Source: Robiginitomaculum sp. (GTDB lineage: Bacteria; Pseudomonadota; Alphaproteobacteria; Caulobacterales; Maricaulaceae). From it: DNA of 9,262 bases. Below the pieces are notes generated by a model that saw only the letters and a list, made by a program, of their open reading frames with translations, did not search any database and had not been told where the DNA came from. The position numbers and the translations under genes are program-made. Position 1 is the first letter of the stretch. Every line of letters begins with the position of its first letter. Location: assembly GCA_002733485.1 (NCBI GenBank), contig NVVU01000092.1, positions 1,528-10,789 on the forward strand, given 5' to 3'. This document shows positions 1 to 4,043 of this stretch, piece by piece.

Positions 1-270
1 GCCTGTTTTTGTGGTGACCGAGGTATCCCCGCTTACATTCGCGGTTTTCTTCATCCCCTTCGGGGTCATCTCAAAGGCCCATGCCAGCAAAAGCGCAATG
101 GGAAAGCCGATGGCAATCAGCACGATAAAAAAGGCTTCTGCCCACTCTGGTAAGCCCAACGGCTCACTGATCGTCCCGACAACCTGTATCAACAGCCAGC
201 CGACCACGGCATAGGCGATGGCTACACGGATAACGTTTCGGCGTTTCAATTCGTCGAATAACGATTTCAT
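1..270 (-). CDS. Membrane-anchored TPR/adenylate-cyclase-like protein, N-terminal part (runs off the window)
   Basis: This is an open frame of 90 codons reading from an ATG at 270 down to base 1 with no stop, so only the N-terminus is present. It begins MKSLFDELKRRNVIRVAIAY. That matches, from memory, the conserved start (ELKRRNVFRVAIAY...GW) of a large proteobacterial family with two N-terminal membrane helices and a C-terminal TPR region, often annotated as adenylate/guanylate cyclase-like or TPR-repeat protein. Hydrophobic segments are at about residues 13-34 and 46-66, joined by a GLPEWAEAF stretch. The AWAFEMTPKG motif and a following SVTTKTG also fit the family. The cyclase, TPR or effector part lies outside the window, so the activity cannot be decided. 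In-frame ATGs also exist at 300, 309 and 336. I prefer 270 because the family homology begins there. A GGGGA lies 12 nt upstream, which is a weak ribosome site. Confidence 0.8.
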   Translation of the reverse strand, partial: MKSLFDELKRRNVIRVAIAYAVVGWLLIQVVGTISEPLGLPEWAEAFFIVLIAIGFPIALLLAWAFEMTPKGMKKTANVSGDTSVTTKTG

Positions 271-470
271 AAACGTTATTATTCCCCAGTGTGCGTGCAT
301 AGATAGCATTATCAAACCTGATAAGGGAATACACATTTTAGAAGTAAATTAGAATCCGATTACTATTTCTATTTAGGAACGGATTTAATTCTATCTATAC
401 TGATCTAACCATCGGATGACGTGGGGGCGAAGGCATGTGCCTTATCCGGGGTGCCTGATGTTTTTAACTC
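271..470. other. AT-rich leader upstream of the membrane protein gene
   Basis: About 200 bp without a credible gene. Bases 290-415 are visibly AT-rich compared with the rest of the window and presumably hold the promoter of the minus-strand gene starting at 270. I cannot place a convincing -35/-10 pair. ATCCGAT (354-360) is repeated inverted as ATCGGAT (411-417). Whether that 7-bp pair means anything is unclear. Confidence 0.4.
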
Positions 471-531
471 CATACTTCGAGGTCCTTCGTGAGCACTCCG
501 CGCCGCCTCAGGACACCTCAGTATGAGGTGT
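471..531. repeat. Palindromic element 1 with two alternative hairpins
   Basis: CATACT (471-476) pairs with AGTATG (520-525), and the next bases (GAGGTCC against GGACACCTC) continue an imperfect stem around a GC-rich loop. A second, mutually exclusive hairpin uses ACACCTCA (513-520) and TGAGGTGT (524-531) with a 3-nt loop. The sequence style, CATACTTCGAG...CTCAGTATGAGG, resembles dispersed extragenic repeats of alphaproteobacteria. That resemblance is from memory, not from a search. Confidence 0.6.
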
Positions 532-540
532 TTTCAGAGT

Positions 541-572
541 TCCCGGGTGCCCGCCTTCGCGGGCACCCGGGA
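541..572. repeat. Palindromic element 2: perfect 14-bp stem, CTTC loop
   Basis: Bases 541-554 are an exact reverse complement of 559-572, leaving a 4-nt loop CTTC (555-558). The stem is almost entirely G/C, so it should be very stable as RNA or as a cruciform. No T-tract follows on either strand, so it does not look like an intrinsic terminator. It reads as one unit of the repeat cluster. Confidence 0.85.
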
Positions 573-597
573 TCCAAGCGGTGTTTCATCCTTTTGT

Positions 598-618
598 GGA
601 TCCCGGATCAAGTCCGGG
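598..618. repeat. Palindromic element 3 (CCCGGA-TCAAG-TCCGGG)
   Basis: CCCGGA (602-607) pairs with TCCGGG (613-618) around TCAAG. The core GGATCCCGGATCAAGTCCGGG is of a form widely dispersed in alphaproteobacterial intergenic DNA. Its outer GGATCCCGG (598-606) is also the exact inverse of CCGGGATCC (567-575) in element 2, so the two elements face each other as an inverted pair. Confidence 0.7.
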
Positions 619-643
619 GCCCCTGAGTTGGTTTTCCATTGGT

Positions 644-721
644 GTCATTACCCGGTTTATCCGGGTAATCCAGTTTCTCTTTGATGTTACGCTGGATTGT
701 TGGAACCCGCCCGGCAATGAC
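644..721. repeat. Inverted pair of REP-like units (REPIN-like)
   Basis: Unit A, GTCATTACCCGG...CCGGGTAATCCAG (644-673), has a 9-bp stem 647-655/661-669. Unit B, CTGGATTGTTGG...CCGGCAATGAC (692-721), has an 8-bp stem 696-703/711-718 that needs two G-U pairs in RNA. Unit B is in the opposite orientation to unit A. The inner flanks AATCCAG and CTGGATT are exact inverses across an 18-bp spacer, and the outer flanks match at 10 of 12 positions. The whole segment could therefore also fold as one long hairpin. This is the architecture of REP doublets known in other bacteria; family membership here is inferred. Confidence 0.7.
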
Positions 722-798
722 AGGTGAGGGGCAACAACCAACACTATACCCAAACCATGCCGGTGTGGGATAAGTTCGTTCCATCCCCCCTGGCCATC

Positions 799-838
799 AT
801 GGCGGCCCTCACTTTCGTAAGGGTAAACAGGCCGCCAT
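799..838. repeat. Inverted repeat ATGGCGGCC / GGCCGCCAT
   Basis: A perfect 9-bp inverted repeat (799-807 and 830-838) encloses 22 bases that can make a small internal hairpin (CTT 812-814 with AAG 819-821). It differs in sequence from the neighbouring REP-like units. Confidence 0.6.
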
Positions 839-843
839 CTATC

Positions 844-880
844 TTGATGCATCAAAATGGGTCCCGGCCTCCGCCGGGAC
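844..880. repeat. 12-bp palindrome followed by palindromic element (GTCCCGGC hairpin)
   Basis: TTGATGCATCAA (844-855) is a perfect 12-bp palindrome. Five bases later GTCCCGGC (861-868) pairs perfectly with GCCGGGAC (873-880) around CTCC. The second hairpin, with its flanking ATGG and GACGA, looks like another REP-type unit. Confidence 0.65.
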
Positions 881-883
881 GAC

Positions 884-1010
884 GAGAGGCAATAAGGGGC
901 AATGCTTACCCCTCGGCCATCCTTCATTTGTCCCTTGTTGGCCCCTGAAATGTGCAAAATAGGTACTGAGATATCCCTCATTCACCCCTTTTTACCCCTT
1001 ATTGTCCCTC
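884..1010. repeat. 127-bp segment bounded by imperfect 20-bp inverted repeats
   Basis: Bases 884-903 match the reverse complement of 991-1010 at 16 of 20 positions, including an exact 10-bp core (CAATAAGGGG at 890-899, CCCCTTATTG at 995-1004). No target-site duplication is evident at the outer edges. It could be a relic of a small non-autonomous element or just paired copies of a G-rich motif; there is no transposase in the window. Confidence 0.45.
975..1008 (-). other. Predicted G-quadruplex motif on the minus strand
   Basis: Read on the minus strand, four G-tracts (GGG, GGGG, GGGG, GGG) are separated by loops of 7, 6 and 7 nt, which fits the usual G3+N1-7 rule. The tracts start 10-11 bp apart. 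The motif lies about 80-110 nt past the NUDIX stop codon, in what would be the 3' untranslated RNA of the operon. Confidence 0.5.
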
Positions 1011-1086
1011 AAAAAAGTGGGGATAAAGTGAGGTTATACCCACCCCGTCCGGGTGCCCTATAATAATCAATTTAGGATGGTGCTGG

Positions 1087-1806
1087 CTACAGCCAGTGAC
1101 GCTGGTGCTTGCCATTACGCATGCTGTAAAACGGAATGGGCCGTGCTGGATCGCTGAGGCGTTTTTGTACTTCGTCCAATATAATACTGGTAATCATGGG
1201 CAGATCCAGCGCTTTGGTTTCGGGCAGGGAATGCCAGGCCAGATCTTCCAGCTCGCTGCTGGCGACACATTCCGGCAGGTCAATCAGGTCATCGGCGCGG
1301 GCCATGAAAAACCAGGCATCAAAACGCTTTGGGTGGTATGGCGGCGTAATCGCGCGCCCGGTCAGGGACAGTGCTCCCATATCGGCGCCCAGGTCACGAT
1401 TGGTGAACCCTTCCCACCCTTTGGGGCCTTTGCCCTTGTGGGGTTTGTCTAGGGGGCGGGCCAGCAACAGGCCGGTTTCTTCAAAGGTTTCGCGGATGGC
1501 GGCGGCACCAGCGGCCAGCGCGCGTCTGGGGGCCAGATGGCGGGTCAGAACCTGCCCCGTTGGCGTAGATAAAGGGCTGGCAAGGGGGGCAAAGGCGTCG
1601 CTGCGTTCGGCCTTTCCACCGGGGAAAACCGTCTTTGAAGGCATAAAGCCGTGCCCGGCGGCACGTTTTCCCATCAACACTTGCGGGTTTAGCGGATCGC
1701 CGCGCAGCAAAATCAGCGTTGCCGACAGTCTGGGGCGCCCGGCCCGGCCCTGGCGGGGCGTATCGGCGGGGTCAGTATCACGCTTGAATTCTGTGGGCTT
1801 GCTCAA
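1087..1806 (-). CDS. NUDIX hydrolase with an extended Nudix box (NUDT19-like layout)
   Basis: A 239-residue protein predicted to hydrolyse a nucleoside diphosphate linked to another moiety; the substrate is unknown. The strand-loop entry VFPGG (60-64) and the catalytic RETFEETG (105-112) are both present. The spacing from Gly64 to Arg105 is 41 residues, against 14 in the canonical GX5EX7REUXEEXGU box, so roughly 27 residues are inserted. Such insertions are known in NUDT19/RP2p-type proteins. The C-terminal half keeps a FDAWFFMA strand (162-169), which fits the fold. The start is TTG at 1806, supported by GAGG five nt upstream; the first internal Met is residue 45, too late to keep the fold. 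It overlaps the rnr stop by 4 nt (TTGA), suggesting coupled translation as last gene of the operon. No intrinsic terminator is obvious downstream. Confidence 0.88.
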   Translation of the reverse strand: MSKPTEFKRDTDPADTPRQGRAGRPRLSATLILLRGDPLNPQVLMGKRAAGHGFMPSKTVFPGGKAERSDAFAPLASPLSTPTGQVLTRHLAPRRALAAGAAAIRETFEETGLLLARPLDKPHKGKGPKGWEGFTNRDLGADMGALSLTGRAITPPYHPKRFDAWFFMARADDLIDLPECVASSELEDLAWHSLPETKALDLPMITSIILDEVQKRLSDPARPIPFYSMRNGKHQRHWL

Positions 1807-4031
1807 TTTCGCCTCTTGCGCCGGTGTTTGGCCGATTTCCTGTGTTTATCCCGGTGCGTCTGTGCCGACTTTCCGGGACGAGATCCGGGCGTGGGCAGGG
1901 TCAGCATTTCAAAAAGCAGCCCACCGGTTAGCGGTGTAGCCTCCATCAGTTCGGCTTTGACCGCCTGGCCCAATGTATACCGCCCGCCGCTTTCTCGGCC
2001 CACCAGAGCATGCGCTTTTTCATCATGGACAAAATATTCAGCGCCTAATTGACGGATCGGGACAAAGCCGTCGGCGCCGGTTTCTTCCAGGCGCAAAAAG
2101 AGGCCAAAGCGGGTGACGCCTGATATGCGCGCGGCAAAGGTATTGCCCACGTGTTCGGATAAATAGCTGGCGATATAGCGCCCGGTGGCATCGCGCTCGG
2201 CGGCCATGGCTCGTCGCTCATACCCGGTTATGTCTTGCGCAATGGATTTGAGCTGGCTTTGCTCGGCGTTCGAGGCCCCGTCATCGCCCAGTTTGCAGGC
2301 ACGGATCAGCGCCCGGTGTACGGTCAGATCCGCATAACGGCGAATGGGCGAAGTGAAATGGGCGTAATGGTTCAGATTTAGGCCAAAATGGCCGATATTA
2401 CGGGTATCATAAATGGCCTGCATTTGCGTGCGCAGCACCATTTCATTGACAATATCGGCGTATTTTCCATCTCTGGTTTTGCTGATCAATGTGTTGAACC
2501 GTTTAGTGGTTGCGCGCTCGCCCTTGGCCCATTTAATGTCGATGGTGTGCAAAAAATCCGAAAGCGCGTGCAGTTTTTCGGCGCTGGAGGCATCATGTAC
2601 CCGGTAAATCTGTGGGCAGGTTTTGTGCTCCAGCGTTTCGGCGGCGCAAACATTGGCAGAGACCATAAACTCTTCGATCAGGCGGTGGGCGTCAAAACGA
2701 TCCTGTTTGGTGATCGAGGCAATTTTGCCTTGTTCATTGACCCTGATTTTGCGCTCTGTACTTTCAATCTCCAGCGGGCTGCGTTTGGCCCGGGCGATTT
2801 TGAGCGTTCCATAAGCTGCCCAGAGCGGCTTGAGCACCTCTTCCAGCACCGGGGCGGCGATCTCGTCCGGTTTGCCGTCAATAGCGTTCTGGGCCTGAGT
2901 ATAGCTGAGCCGGGCGTGAGAATTCATCAGGGCGCGCATAAATGTGTGTTTGCGTTTGTTGCCATTAGCGTCAAACACCATCTGCACGGCCATGCAGGCG
3001 CGGTCCTCGTGCGGGCGCAGGCTGCATAGATCATTGGACAGGCGCTCGGGCAGCATGGGCACCACCTGATCAGGCAGATAGACAGAATTGCCACGTTTTA
3101 ACGCGCCCCGGTCCAGCGCCCCGGCTCCTTTGACATAGGCTGCCACATCGGCAATGGCGACGGTGACCACCCAGCCACCCGGGTTCTTGGGGTCGGTATC
3201 AGGGCAGGCATGCACCGCATCGTCAAAATCGCGGGCATCATCCGGGTCGATGGTGATCAGGGGCAGGGTGCGCAGGTCGGTGCGTTCGCCCAAAGTGGCG
3301 GGTTTGGCGGCCTCGGCCTCGGCAATTTCTTCGTCGGTAAATCCCTGGGGGATGCCATGCTCAACCAGCGCGATCATGCTGGCGGCGCGCGGTTCATTAA
3401 CATCGCCAAGGCGTTCCACCAGCTTGACCAGAGGAGCACCGTATTTACGTTCGCGGGTTTCAGTGACCACGACCAGATCGCCATCCTCGACCTTGTCTGC
3501 ATCTTGCGGGCGCAGGGTCATCGGGCGGCGCGATTTGCGGGTAGTCAGATGGATCTGCACACCGTCTCGAACTTTGCGGGCTACCCCCAACAGGCGTTGC
3601 GCGCTACTTTGGTCGGCGGCCAGTTTCTTGATGATGCGGGCGCTATAGCCGCCTTCATCGCGGGTCACGCGGATCAGGGCGCGTTCGCCAATGCCAATGG
3701 CCGCGCCACGATCACCATCGGCTTCGCCGGGGGCCAGAATAATGACCGGCGGCTGGGTTTCTCTTTGCCAGTCAACGGGGCGCGCCAACAGCTCGCCATC
3801 CAGATCGCGGTCATAAAACTCGGCTACAAAAACATTTGGCAAATGCCCGGCAATGGCGTATTTTCGTCGGTCCTGACGCTCAATCTTGCCGGCCTCTTCC
3901 AGCGCCCGCAAAGCTTCTTTCAGACCCGCTTTTTCTTTGCCAAACAATTTCAGTTCGCGGGAAATATCGCGTTTGGAAAGGGCTTCGCCGTTTTTCTCCA
4001 GCGTTGAAAGAATGCGGTCCTTTAAGGCCAT
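1803..4031 (-). CDS. rnr: Ribonuclease R (3'-5' exoribonuclease)
   Basis: A 742-residue RNB-family exonuclease that degrades structured RNA from the 3' end in the cytoplasm. An N-terminal winged-helix-like segment (about 1-62) is followed by cold-shock RNA-binding domains (about 65-205) and the RNB catalytic domain (about 250-575). The active-site motif DPDDARDFDD has Asp262, Asp268, Asp270 and Asp271 in the spacing of the E. coli metal-binding aspartates. The later conserved block HYAHFTSPIRRYADL (555-569) is intact. An S1 domain (about 627-710) follows, then a strongly basic tail (about 717-742, ending HRRKRRN). Length and domain order fit full RNase R rather than RNase II. The ATG at 4031 has TAAAGG 6 nt upstream, and that sequence contains the topA stop. 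rnr is the middle gene of the operon. Confidence 0.97.
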   Translation of the reverse strand: MALKDRILSTLEKNGEALSKRDISRELKLFGKEKAGLKEALRALEEAGKIERQDRRKYAIAGHLPNVFVAEFYDRDLDGELLARPVDWQRETQPPVIILAPGEADGDRGAAIGIGERALIRVTRDEGGYSARIIKKLAADQSSAQRLLGVARKVRDGVQIHLTTRKSRRPMTLRPQDADKVEDGDLVVVTETRERKYGAPLVKLVERLGDVNEPRAASMIALVEHGIPQGFTDEEIAEAEAAKPATLGERTDLRTLPLITIDPDDARDFDDAVHACPDTDPKNPGGWVVTVAIADVAAYVKGAGALDRGALKRGNSVYLPDQVVPMLPERLSNDLCSLRPHEDRACMAVQMVFDANGNKRKHTFMRALMNSHARLSYTQAQNAIDGKPDEIAAPVLEEVLKPLWAAYGTLKIARAKRSPLEIESTERKIRVNEQGKIASITKQDRFDAHRLIEEFMVSANVCAAETLEHKTCPQIYRVHDASSAEKLHALSDFLHTIDIKWAKGERATTKRFNTLISKTRDGKYADIVNEMVLRTQMQAIYDTRNIGHFGLNLNHYAHFTSPIRRYADLTVHRALIRACKLGDDGASNAEQSQLKSIAQDITGYERRAMAAERDATGRYIASYLSEHVGNTFAARISGVTRFGLFLRLEETGADGFVPIRQLGAEYFVHDEKAHALVGRESGGRYTLGQAVKAELMEATPLTGGLLFEMLTLPTPGSRPGKSAQTHRDKHRKSAKHRRKRRN
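1807..1816 (-). promoter_or_regulatory. Ribosome binding site deciding the TTG start of the NUDIX gene
   Basis: AGAGG (1816-1812, minus strand) lies 5 nt before TTG at 1806, inside the last codons of rnr. It supports initiation at TTG, where no ATG or GTG is well placed. Confidence 0.6.
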
Positions 4032-4037
4032 GGGCAG

Positions 4038-4043
4038 CCTTTA
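4038..4043 (-). promoter_or_regulatory. rnr ribosome binding site containing the topA stop codon
   Basis: TAAAGG (4043-4038) includes the topA TAA and lies 6 nt before the rnr ATG. Ribosomes finishing topA stop exactly on the rnr initiation site, which suggests translational coupling or re-initiation. Confidence 0.6.

Noticed and set aside
11..214. 67-residue plus-strand open frame at the left edge
   Set aside because: It is antisense to the partial membrane protein gene on the minus strand, whose N-terminus matches a known family.
471..880. CRISPR array
   Set aside because: The repeats differ in sequence and spacing; there is no constant direct repeat with unique spacers.
724..948. 74-residue plus-strand open frame in the same spacer
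   Set aside because: It crosses three palindromes, has no ribosome site, and its composition is not protein-like.
586..981. 131-residue minus-strand open frame in the palindrome-rich spacer
   Set aside because: It is built from translated repeat units (RRRPGP, GPGLDPGS types) and has no domain-like composition; such frames are typical artefacts over REP-like DNA.
1041..1055. CACCC/GGGTG hairpin as operon terminator
   Set aside because: It has only a 5-bp stem, and on the minus strand no T-run follows it.
1136..1939. 267-residue plus-strand open frame
   Set aside because: It is antisense to the NUDIX gene and the end of rnr, and is Arg/Ser/Ala-rich as expected of a shadow frame.
2388..3029. 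213-residue plus-strand open frame
   Set aside because: It is also antisense within rnr and shows no recognisable domain.
3210..4007. 265-residue plus-strand open frame
   Set aside because: It is antisense within rnr, whose frame has all RNase R motifs; long antisense frames follow from the codon use.
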